A stretch of DNA of 17,601 bases from the NCBI GenBank assembly GCA_045640565.1, contig JAZUFG010000085.1:1-17601 (forward strand), in the 5' to 3' direction. The notes beneath the pieces were generated by a model. The model saw nothing but the letters and a program-made list of their open reading frames with translations. It did not search any database and was not told the DNA's origin. Of the stretch, positions 6,559 through 13,501 are shown piece after piece. How positions within the stretch are numbered: position 1 is the first letter of the stretch; each line of letters starts with the position of its first letter. Source of the DNA: RGIG3159 sp045640565. GTDB taxonomy: Bacteria > Bacillota > Clostridia > Oscillospirales > Oscillospiraceae. Made by a program: the position numbers and the translations under genes.

Positions 6559-7110
6559 TTAAATTGCCATCAGTTCCTTTTCCTTGGCAGCACAAAGGTC
6601 GTCGATCTTCTTTGTGTACTTATCCGTCAGATCCTGAACGTCCTTTTCGATCTTTTTCAGATCGTCCTCTGTGATCTCGGATTTCTTCTGCTGCTTCTTG
6701 AAGAAATCCACCGCGTCTCTCCGGATGTTCCGGATGGCGACCTTGCTGTCCTCCGCATATTTCTTGACCTGCTTGGTCAGTTCCTTACGGCGCTCCTCCG
6801 TCAGCTGGGGGAAGATCAGGCGGATCACTCTGCCGTCATTCTGGGGGTTGATGCCAAGCTCAGAAGCCTGGATGGCCTTCTCCAGAGGACGAAGCAGGGT
6901 GGGATCCCAGGGCTGGATCACAAGGGTGCGGGCATCGGGAGAGGAGATGGCTGCGACCTGCCCGATGGGAGACTCAGAGCCATAGTAGGGAACGGTAATG
7001 CGGTCCAGGACCTTGGCATTTGCCCGGCCTGCGCGGACAGCATCAAAATCGCTCCCCAATACTTCAAGGGTTTTATCCATTCTTCTGGTGAATTCCTGAT
7101 AGTCTGCCAT
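6559..7110 (-). CDS. frr: Ribosome recycling factor
   Basis: A 183-residue cytosolic protein that, with EF-G, splits the post-termination ribosome so subunits can be reused. The sequence shows the family's pattern: DFDAVRAGRANAKVLDRITVPYYG near the N-terminus, the domain II part (QVAAISSPDARTLVIQPWD), and a C-terminal helix rich in Lys and Glu (RKELTKQVKKYAEDSKVAIRN). Length is close to the usual 185 residues. The chosen start is the ATG at 7108-7110, with AAGGAGG nine bases upstream inside the end of pyrH; a longer frame exists but overlaps pyrH. Only one base separates it from the pyrH stop, so translation is probably coupled. A strong terminator follows directly. Confidence 0.97.
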   Translation of the reverse strand: MADYQEFTRRMDKTLEVLGSDFDAVRAGRANAKVLDRITVPYYGSESPIGQVAAISSPDARTLVIQPWDPTLLRPLEKAIQASELGINPQNDGRVIRLIFPQLTEERRKELTKQVKKYAEDSKVAIRNIRRDAVDFFKKQQKKSEITEDDLKKIEKDVQDLTDKYTKKIDDLCAAKEKELMAI

Positions 7111-7111
7111 T

Positions 7112-7834
7112 TTATTCTGCCTCCTTAACAGTAGTTCCGACATTCTCACCCATGACGACCCGATAAATATTTTCGGGATCCTTCAAGGCGAAGACCGCCA
7201 CGGGAATGTGATTATCCATTGCAAGGGATGTTGCCGTGGTATCCATAACTGCCAAATGCTGTGCCAGGACTTCTTCATAGCTGATGGTGTCATAACGGAC
7301 GGCATTGGGATCCTTCATGGGGTCCGCATTGTAAACGCCGTCAATATTCTTGGCCAGGAGAATCGCATCTGCGCCGATCTCCGCAGCGCGAAGAACCGCG
7401 CCGGTATCTGTGGAGAAGAAGGGATTGCCTGTGCCGCAGCCGAAAATGACGATCCTGCCCTTTTCCATGTGGCGGATGGCCCGGGCACGAACATAGGGCT
7501 CTGCGATCTTATCCATTTCCACAGCGGTCTGGACCCGGACCTGGGCGCCCAATTGCTCCAGGGTGTCTGCCAAGGCCAGGCAGTTGATCACCGTGGCCAG
7601 CATGCCCATGTGGTCCGCACGGGTGCGCTCCATCCGATCTCCCCCGTCCTTCAGGCCCCGCCAGAAGTTGCCGCCTCCGACAACGATACCGACCTGGATT
7701 CCGGCGTCTGCCACTTTTTTCACGACCTTGCAGACATCGCCGATAATATCAAAATTCAGCCCCCGGTGTGCATCTCCAGCCAGGGCTTCGCCGCTGATCT
7801 TCAGCAGGACGCGCTTATATTTTGCTTCGCTCAT
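7112..7834 (-). CDS. pyrH: UMP kinase
   Basis: A 240-residue cytosolic amino-acid-kinase-fold enzyme that phosphorylates UMP to UDP, feeding nucleic-acid and UDP-sugar synthesis. Seen: KRVLLKISGEAL (phosphate-binding N-terminus), VGIVVGGGNFWRG, the TRADHMGMLATVIN helix, FGCGTGNPFFSTDTGA, and KNIDGVYNADP in the ATP-binding part. Length is normal. ATG start with GAGGAG upstream. It is the first gene of a run that continues with frr, and has its own well-matched promoter. The usual upstream neighbours rpsB and tsf are not present; instead a glutamate symporter lies upstream on the same strand. Confidence 0.97.
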   Translation of the reverse strand: MSEAKYKRVLLKISGEALAGDAHRGLNFDIIGDVCKVVKKVADAGIQVGIVVGGGNFWRGLKDGGDRMERTRADHMGMLATVINCLALADTLEQLGAQVRVQTAVEMDKIAEPYVRARAIRHMEKGRIVIFGCGTGNPFFSTDTGAVLRAAEIGADAILLAKNIDGVYNADPMKDPNAVRYDTISYEEVLAQHLAVMDTTATSLAMDNHIPVAVFALKDPENIYRVVMGENVGTTVKEAE

Positions 7835-7864
7835 TGCGGTCTCCTCATTCCTTTATTTTTTCTT

Positions 7865-7893
7865 ATTCTATAACACGGAGAAGGATTTGGCAA
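7865..7893 (-). promoter_or_regulatory. Sigma-A-type promoter of the pyrH-frr(-ispG) operon
   Basis: On the minus strand: -35 TTGCCA (7888-7893, five of six), 17-base spacer, -10 TAGAAT (7865-7870, five of six). Transcription would begin near 7858, giving a short leader of about 24 nt to pyrH. Confidence 0.7.
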
Positions 7894-7914
7894 CCTATAA
7901 ATTTTCAGGCGCGG

Positions 7915-7934
7915 GCCCGGTATTTTCCCCGGGC
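7915..7934 (-). terminator. Possible weak terminator downstream of the glutamate symporter gene
   Basis: Inverted repeat GCCCGG (7915-7920) with CCGGGC (7929-7934), loop of eight A/T-rich bases. It lies past the gltS stop and before the pyrH promoter, but lacks a clear U run, so function is uncertain. Confidence 0.35.
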
Positions 7935-7972
7935 GCACCCTCTTTCCGGGGGGAACTTTCCGCCCCTTTTTC

Positions 7973-9385
7973 CTATTTTTTCCGGAAGATCCTGTCCCGG
8001 TACTGAATGAACAGGATCCCCAGGAAGAGCAGGAAGATAATGCCCAGACAGACGAGAGAATAGCCGAGTCCCCTGCCGATGAAGCCCATCATAATGAGCA
8101 TGGGGGCACCCAGGAGAATCGCCCAGAGATTCTGATAAATCAGATTGTGGGAAGCAGGGGTCTTGAAGAGGGGGTCGATCTCCCGGAGGAGGATCACGCC
8201 GGTGGAAGCCGTACCCGTCAGCATGCCGTACATGGTCAGGAACATCTCATCCGAATAGTCGGGGAAGAGGTGACTGCAGACCTTCTTCACATACCAGTAG
8301 GTGAGCACACAGCCGGCAGTGCAGACCAAAAGGATGGAGATCCAGAATTCCTTGTGGGTGAAGGCCGAGAGGTCAATGGCGGCAATGGAAGCCACCACCA
8401 TAATATCAAACATCACGCCGCTGATCCGGTTCAGCATGAAATTATTGGTGTATTCCCGATGCATGATGCCTTTTTTGCGGAGCTTATTGCAAATACCCTT
8501 GAAGAGGATGGCCCAGGCCGTTCCGATGAGGAAGTTGAAGCCCCAAATCAGAGGGTTGACGGTATCCATGGCAAAGCCGCCGATGGGAAGAAGGATATAG
8601 CGGTATACCAGCCACATGGAGAGATAGGTGATGGCATAGGTGGCGAAAACCAGACCGAACTGCACCGTCAGCTTATCCATGGACTCCGAAATGGGGATCT
8701 CATTTCCGCCGCAGTAATCCTCCAGAGAGAGCTCCTCCTGAACCTCCACGCTGTCCGCATTTACCCGCCGGAACTTGTCCTTATTTTCTTTCCGGTTCAG
8801 GAAGAAGAGGCCGCCCAGGCAGGCACTGACGAAGCCCATGGCCGCAACAGTCAGGCCATAGCTGGCGCCGTAGGTGAAGCCGTAGCTGTTTTCATAGGTG
8901 GCGCCCCAGTTGAAGGCCTGGCCGGGTCCCTGGCCATAGCCCATGGGAAGGAGAATGCCCCCCGCCGCATAGCTGCCGATCAGGAAGTAAAGAATCACGG
9001 TAATTGCCAGGCCGACGGTGCCCTGCAGAAGATAGCCCCCCACAGTGACCGTGGCCGTATTGAAAACATCCTTCCGGGCTTTCTTGCCCTTTACCCCGTC
9101 CAGATGCCGCCAGGCAAGAGCCACAAAGCCCAAGCCCAGGCCATGATAGGTCAGGGCCTCCAGCACGGAGAGGCTGAACATGGAAGTTCCGGTGATCTTC
9201 TTATAAATGCTGTCCGCGATCAGCACCAAAAAGCCGCCCAGCACAGAGCTGGGGAGCAGAGAATTCCGCAAAAATTTAATCTGCCGCCGCAGGATATTGG
9301 AAAGCAGCATTGCTCCAAAAAGAATAGCCAAAGTAATGATAAAGGACCAGATCTGCGAATCCCAAAAATTGAACCCGCTTGTCAT
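7973..9385 (-). CDS. gltS: Sodium:glutamate symporter, GltS family
   Basis: A 470-residue polytopic membrane protein. The sequence alternates about ten hydrophobic segments in two halves. Each half carries a glycine-rich re-entrant region: YGQGPGQAFNWGATYE in the first and MLTGTASTGVILLREIDP in the second, matching the inverted-repeat architecture of Na+/glutamate symporters (Pfam Glt_symporter). A hydrophilic loop (about residues 218-250, NRKENKDKFRR through LEDYCGGNEIP) separates the halves. The protein is longer than E. coli GltS (about 401 residues) and differs from it, so the exact substrate is inferred. The start is set at ATG 9383-9385 because AAGGAG lies eight bases upstream; a Met two codons earlier would be only two bases from it. 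It is divergent from glnS, and its promoter contains a palindrome. Confidence 0.85.
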   Translation of the reverse strand: MTSGFNFWDSQIWSFIITLAILFGAMLLSNILRRQIKFLRNSLLPSSVLGGFLVLIADSIYKKITGTSMFSLSVLEALTYHGLGLGFVALAWRHLDGVKGKKARKDVFNTATVTVGGYLLQGTVGLAITVILYFLIGSYAAGGILLPMGYGQGPGQAFNWGATYENSYGFTYGASYGLTVAAMGFVSACLGGLFFLNRKENKDKFRRVNADSVEVQEELSLEDYCGGNEIPISESMDKLTVQFGLVFATYAITYLSMWLVYRYILLPIGGFAMDTVNPLIWGFNFLIGTAWAILFKGICNKLRKKGIMHREYTNNFMLNRISGVMFDIMVVASIAAIDLSAFTHKEFWISILLVCTAGCVLTYWYVKKVCSHLFPDYSDEMFLTMYGMLTGTASTGVILLREIDPLFKTPASHNLIYQNLWAILLGAPMLIMMGFIGRGLGYSLVCLGIIFLLFLGILFIQYRDRIFRKK

Positions 9386-9416
9386 AGGCATCGCTCCTTC
9401 ATTTCGAATTTCCTCT

Positions 9417-9445
9417 ATTGTAGCCGATTCCCCATAGGGAATCAA
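9417..9445 (-). promoter_or_regulatory. Promoter of the glutamate symporter gene with an embedded palindrome
   Basis: On the minus strand: -35 TTGATT (9440-9445), 17-base spacer, -10 TACAAT (9417-9422, five of six). The inverted repeat GATTCCCCATAGGGAATC (9426-9443) fills the spacer and overlaps the -35, the place where a repressor would block RNA polymerase. Confidence 0.6.
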
Positions 9446-9488
9446 TATTTTTTTGCGCAGTTATCCCCCCTTCGGGGCAAATTTCGGA

Positions 9489-9517
9489 TTGCAACTTGCC
9501 CGGATTCCGATTATAAT
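9489..9517 (+). promoter_or_regulatory. Promoter of the glnS-amino-sugar operon
   Basis: -35 TTGCAA (9489-9494, four of six), 17-base spacer, -10 TATAAT (9512-9517, six of six). Transcription would begin near 9524, which supports translation from the ATG at 9565 and not from one at 9523. Confidence 0.7.
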
Positions 9518-9532
9518 ACAGAATGAAATTTT

Positions 9533-9547
9533 GCGGGCAAAGCCCGC
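9533..9547 (+). promoter_or_regulatory. Small hairpin in the glnS 5' leader
   Basis: GCGGGC-AAA-GCCCGC, a perfect six-pair stem right before the ribosome binding site (AGAGG, 9551-9555). It may stabilise the transcript or affect initiation. It is too short to be a T-box leader, and no T-box motif is present. Confidence 0.4.
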
Positions 9548-9564
9548 TTGAGAGGTATTTCAAT

Positions 9565-11250
9565 ATGGATGAAGAAGTAAAGTCGGTGGAAACCCGAAAT
9601 TTCATTGAGGCATTTGTTGCCGAGGATCTGGCCGAAGGCGGCCGCTGCGAAGGGATGAAGGTCCACACCCGTTTCCCGCCCGAGCCCAACGGTTATCTGC
9701 ACATCGGCCACTGCAAGGCCCTCTGCATTGATTTCGGCACCGCCGAAAAATTCGGAGGCATCTGCAACCTCCGCATGGATGACACCAATCCCGCCAAGGA
9801 AGACACGGAATATGTGGAAGCTATTCAGGAGGATATCCACTGGCTGGGCTTCGACTGGGATGACCGTTTCTTCTACGGCTCCGACTATTTTGAAAAGACT
9901 TACGAAATTGCCGAAAACCTGATCAAAAAAGGTCTGGCCTATGTCTGCGAGCTGACCCCCGAGCAGTTCAAGGAATACCGCGGGGATCTGCAGCATCCTG
10001 CTGTCAGTCCCTGGAGGGACCGCCCCATGGAGGAAAGCCTGGATCTCTTCCGCAGAATGCGGGCAGGAGAATTCCCCGAAGGCAAATACACCCTGCGGGC
10101 CAAGATTGACCTTGCCTCCGGCAACTTCAATATGAGGGACCCTGTTCTCTACCGGATCCGCTATATCGAACACCATCGCCAGGGAACAAAATGGTGCATT
10201 TTCCCCATGTATGACCTGGCCCACCCCATTCAGGACGCCCTGGAGGGCATCACCCACTCCCTCTGTTCCCTGGAATATGAGGACCATCGGCCCCTCTATA
10301 ATTGGGTCGTAGAAAATTCCGACCTGCCCTTCAAGCCCCGCCAGATCGAGTTTGCCCGTCTGGGCATCGACCATACCGTCATGTCCAAGCGGAAGCTCCG
10401 CCAGCTGGTGGAGGAGCAGCGGGTCTCCGGCTGGGACGATCCCCGGATGCCCACCCTCTGCGGTCTGCGCCGTCGGGGCTATACCGCCCACTCCATCCGC
10501 AATTTCTGCGAGCGCATCGGCGTAGCCAAGGTCCCCTCTACGGTGGAATACGCCTTCCTGGAGCACTGCCTCCGGGAGGATCTGAATGAAAACGCCACCC
10601 GGGTGATGGCCGTTCTCAAGCCCATTAAGCTCACGGTGACCAACTATCCCGAGGGCAAGAGCGAGCTCTTTGAGGTGGAAAACAATCCGCAGAAGCCGGA
10701 AGCCGGAACCCGGCAGGTCTCCTTCTCCCGGAACCTCTATATTGAAGAAGAAGACTTTCTGGCAGAGCCCATTCCGAAGTATAAGCGCCTCTTCCCCGGA
10801 AACGAAGTTCGCCTGAAGGGCGCCTACCTGGTCACCTGCACCGGTTTCCATACCGATGAGGCCGGAAATATCACCGAAGTTCTCTGTGAATATGACCCGG
10901 ATTCCCGGGGCGGCGATCCCGCCGACGGGCGGAAGGTAAAGGGCGCCACGATTCACTGGGTGGACGCCGAGACCGCCATTGATGCCGAGGTTCGCCTCTA
11001 TGACAACCTCTTCTCCGATCCGGAGCCGGACGGCCAGGGCAAGAATTTCCTGGAATGCCTGAACCCCAACTCTCTGGAGATCCTCCCCAAGGCCAAGCTG
11101 GAAGCAAGCCTGGCTTCCGCCAAGGCTCCCGAATCCTTCCAGTTCATGCGGGTTGGCTATTTCTGCCCCGACTGCAAGGACTCCACTCCGGAGCATCCGG
11201 TCTTCAACCGCAGCGTCAGCTTGAAGGACAGCTTCAAGCCCGCCAAATAA
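9565..11250 (+). CDS. glnS: Glutaminyl-tRNA synthetase
   Basis: A 561-residue cytosolic class I synthetase that charges tRNA-Gln with glutamine. Seen: RFPPEPNGYLHIGH with the HIGH signature at 46-49, NLRMDDTNPAKED (69-81), the glutamine/tRNA acceptor region around YDLAHPIQDALEGITHS (216-232), and the KMSKS-equivalent VMSKR (272-276) followed by GWDDPRMPTLCGLRRRG. This arrangement is GlnRS rather than bacterial GluRS. The C-terminal half is the two-barrel anticodon-binding domain, ending in FMRVGYFCPDCKDS, which is typical. The start is ATG 9565 with AGAGG nine bases upstream. Many Firmicutes lack GlnRS and use the GatCAB amidation route, so its presence is a lineage-specific trait. It heads an operon with amino-sugar genes; the gap to the next gene is 42 bases with no terminator. 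Confidence 0.96.
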   Translation: MDEEVKSVETRNFIEAFVAEDLAEGGRCEGMKVHTRFPPEPNGYLHIGHCKALCIDFGTAEKFGGICNLRMDDTNPAKEDTEYVEAIQEDIHWLGFDWDDRFFYGSDYFEKTYEIAENLIKKGLAYVCELTPEQFKEYRGDLQHPAVSPWRDRPMEESLDLFRRMRAGEFPEGKYTLRAKIDLASGNFNMRDPVLYRIRYIEHHRQGTKWCIFPMYDLAHPIQDALEGITHSLCSLEYEDHRPLYNWVVENSDLPFKPRQIEFARLGIDHTVMSKRKLRQLVEEQRVSGWDDPRMPTLCGLRRRGYTAHSIRNFCERIGVAKVPSTVEYAFLEHCLREDLNENATRVMAVLKPIKLTVTNYPEGKSELFEVENNPQKPEAGTRQVSFSRNLYIEEEDFLAEPIPKYKRLFPGNEVRLKGAYLVTCTGFHTDEAGNITEVLCEYDPDSRGGDPADGRKVKGATIHWVDAETAIDAEVRLYDNLFSDPEPDGQGKNFLECLNPNSLEILPKAKLEASLASAKAPESFQFMRVGYFCPDCKDSTPEHPVFNRSVSLKDSFKPAK

Positions 11251-11292
11251 GCGCACCCCAATCCCCAATATTTTTGAAAGGTTCTCAGCTCT

Positions 11293-12351
11293 ATGGATGC
11301 CAAGCTTCTCAGTATTTTCAACCGCTTCAATGTGGAAGGCGAAGCCTATGAGATCGTTCCCTTCGGCAACGGCCTGATCAACAAGTCTTTCCTGGTAAAA
11401 ACAGATGTCAAGGACTATATGCTCCAGGGCATCAACTCCTATGTTTTCCGCAATGTAGACAGCCTGATGCGCAACATTTACATTGTCACCCGCCATCTCC
11501 GCGAAAAGGGCAAGGTCACCCTGCATGTCCGCAAAACCATCAACTACAAGATCTATGTGGATGACGGCGGCATGTACTACCGGCTCTACACCTTTATTGA
11601 GGACACAAAATGCTATGAAAAGCTGGACAGCCTGGATCTGGTGGAAAAAACCGGCAAGGCCTTCGGCGATTTCCATGCATCTCTGGCGGATCTGGACCCC
11701 ATTCTGATCGCTGAGACCATTCCGGATTTCCATGACACCCCGAAGCGCTACGAGAACCTTCTGGAAAGCGTCAAGCGGGATGAAGCCGGGCGTCTTTCCT
11801 CCTGCATGGACGAGCTCAACTTCATCATGTCCAACAAATCGGAATTCTCCAGGATCATGGACGGGCTCAATTCCGGCGCTCTTCCCCAGCGCATTGTCCA
11901 CAACGACCCGAAAATCAACAATATTCTCTTTGACGGAAACGGCGAAGAGGTCAAATGCGTCATTGACCTGGATACGGTCATGCCCGGAAGCTACCTCTTT
12001 GACTACGGCGATGCCCTGCGCAGCCTCTTCACCGGGGACAACGAGTCCGCGGCCAGCAGCGATGCCCTAGTCTATGATGCCGAGATCTTCCGGACCTATA
12101 CCCGGGGTTACCTCAGCGGCATGAAGGACAGCCTGACTCCCCTGGAGCTGGAGCTTATGCCTGATTCCGTGTTCACCATTGCCATGGAGCTGGGCATCCG
12201 CTTCCTGACAGACTATATTGACGGCGACAAATACTTCGGCACCCACTTCCCCGGCGAGAACCTCATCCGCGCACGCAATCAGCTTCACCTGGCAAAGGAT
12301 CTGCTGAACCATATGGACGAGATGGCAGAGATTGTAAAGGAATTCGTCTGA
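11293..12351 (+). CDS. nahK: N-acetylhexosamine 1-kinase-like protein (APH fold, NahK family)
   Basis: A 352-residue cytosolic kinase of the aminoglycoside-phosphotransferase fold. It matches what I recall of Bifidobacterium NahK along its length: EIVPFGNGLINKSFLV (20-35), FGDFHASLADLDP (124-136), ETIPDFHDTPKRYENL (141-156), the catalytic loop HNDPKINN (His203-Asn210, Asp205), the metal-binding IDLDT (224-228) and PGSYLFDYGDALR (231-243), then GIRFLTDYIDGDKYF. NahK phosphorylates GlcNAc or GalNAc at the anomeric carbon. ATG start, with GAAAGG ten bases upstream. It lies between glnS and nagA, so a role in amino-sugar salvage is likely. No lacto-N-biose phosphorylase or sugar transporter is visible in the window, so the source of its substrate is unknown. 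Confidence 0.88.
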   Translation: MDAKLLSIFNRFNVEGEAYEIVPFGNGLINKSFLVKTDVKDYMLQGINSYVFRNVDSLMRNIYIVTRHLREKGKVTLHVRKTINYKIYVDDGGMYYRLYTFIEDTKCYEKLDSLDLVEKTGKAFGDFHASLADLDPILIAETIPDFHDTPKRYENLLESVKRDEAGRLSSCMDELNFIMSNKSEFSRIMDGLNSGALPQRIVHNDPKINNILFDGNGEEVKCVIDLDTVMPGSYLFDYGDALRSLFTGDNESAASSDALVYDAEIFRTYTRGYLSGMKDSLTPLELELMPDSVFTIAMELGIRFLTDYIDGDKYFGTHFPGENLIRARNQLHLAKDLLNHMDEMAEIVKEFV

Positions 12352-12372
12352 CCGAAAAGGGAGAAAAGTATT

Positions 12373-13500
12373 ATGATCATAAACAATGCCCGCGTTGTCA
12401 CAAAAGATGCCGTCCTGGAGCAGGGCGCTGTGGAATTCAATGAAGAAGGCGTTTTCGCCCGGGTTTCCCCCACCCCTCTGACCGGAGAAAATGTTCTGGA
12501 TGCCCAGGGCGCCATTCTGATGCCCGGCTTTATGGATATTCATATCCACGGCTCCGGCAATGTGGATTTCATGGATGCCAAGGCAGAGGACTATGCCAAG
12601 GTTTCCGAGTCCCTCTATCAGGAGGGCGTCACCACCTACCTTGCCACCACCCTGACCAGCGATCCCGACTCTCTGAAGCGGGTGGCCTCTGCCGTGAAGG
12701 AAGCCGCCCCGAAGAATCCCTCTCTGGGGGGCATTCACCTGGAAGGTCCCTATATCAGCGCCAAGCACAAGGGTGCTCAAAACGAGGCCTTTATCCGGAA
12801 CGCGGATATTGACGAGCTCCGGGAGCTTCAGGAGCTCAGCGGCGGAAAGATCCGCTATATTGCCCTGGCTCCGGAAAAAGAAGGAGCCCTGGACTTTATC
12901 CCTCAGGCAGTGGAAATGGGCGTCGTCTGCTCTGCCGGCCATACCGACGCAAGCTTTGAAGATATCCGCAAGGCCATTGACGCGGGCCTGACCAACACCA
13001 CCCACACCCACAACGCCATGAGCGGCCATCATCACCGGAATCCCGGTGTTGTCACCGCCGCCATGTATTTTGACTCCCTCAACTGCGAAATGATCTGTGA
13101 CGGCATTCATGTCTGCCCGGACACGATCCGTACCTTCTATAAGATCGTCGGCGAGGATCGGCTCATTATGATCACCGACGCCCTGAAAATCAAGAACAGC
13201 GATGTGAACGAATTCCAGCTCTTCGGCCTGGACTGCGTCCGCAAAAACGGCGCCGCCTATCTGACAAGCGGCCCCCTGGCCGGTTCTCTCCTGACCATGG
13301 ACAAGGGTCTGCGGAATCTCCGGGAATGGCTGGGGATCTCCCTGACCGCTCTTGCCAAGGTTTCCAGCGGCAATGCCGCCCGGGCCCTGGGCTTCCGGGA
13401 CCGGGGTGAAATCGCAGAGGGCAAGCTGGCCGACTTTGTTCTGCTGGATGACAGTCTGAATCTTATGAGCGTCTACAAGCTCGGAAAGAGAGTGAAATAA
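12373..13500 (+). CDS. nagA: N-acetylglucosamine-6-phosphate deacetylase
   Basis: A 375-residue cytosolic amidohydrolase that converts GlcNAc-6-phosphate to glucosamine-6-phosphate and acetate. Seen: HIHG (57-60), GGIHLEGPYIS with metal-binding Glu124, SAGHTDA (His190), THTHNAMSGHHHRNPG (His211), DGIHVCPD (His246, substrate) and MITDAL with catalytic Asp269. Two motifs deviate a little from the common forms: THTHNAM in place of THLFNAM, and TDAL in place of TDAM. Metal ligands are otherwise complete and length is normal. ATG start with GGGAG nine bases upstream; 21 bases after the kinase gene. It acts on 6-phosphorylated sugar, whereas the NahK-type product carries phosphate at C1, so another 6-kinase or a PTS must supply its substrate; the next gene is a candidate. 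Confidence 0.95.
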   Translation: MIINNARVVTKDAVLEQGAVEFNEEGVFARVSPTPLTGENVLDAQGAILMPGFMDIHIHGSGNVDFMDAKAEDYAKVSESLYQEGVTTYLATTLTSDPDSLKRVASAVKEAAPKNPSLGGIHLEGPYISAKHKGAQNEAFIRNADIDELRELQELSGGKIRYIALAPEKEGALDFIPQAVEMGVVCSAGHTDASFEDIRKAIDAGLTNTTHTHNAMSGHHHRNPGVVTAAMYFDSLNCEMICDGIHVCPDTIRTFYKIVGEDRLIMITDALKIKNSDVNEFQLFGLDCVRKNGAAYLTSGPLAGSLLTMDKGLRNLREWLGISLTALAKVSSGNAARALGFRDRGEIAEGKLADFVLLDDSLNLMSVYKLGKRVK

Positions 13501-13501
13501 T

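Noticed and set aside
6500..6595. N-terminal extension of uppS by 32 codons
   Set aside because: It would be encoded across the terminator hairpin and the frr end; the ATG at 6497-6499 has AGGAGG and gives the normal family length.
8147..9526. Plus-strand open frame opposite the glutamate symporter
   Set aside because: Hydrophilic low-information translation; the minus strand encodes the membrane protein with conserved glycine-rich motifs and a ribosome binding site.
9518..9564. T-box riboswitch in the glnS leader
   Set aside because: The leader is only about 40 nt, and has neither a T-box consensus nor a specifier stem or terminator.
9511..11901. Minus-strand open frame of 796 codons opposite glnS and the kinase gene
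   Set aside because: Opposite strand holds GlnRS with HIGH and KMSKS-type motifs and then a NahK-type kinase; the frame has no family signal.
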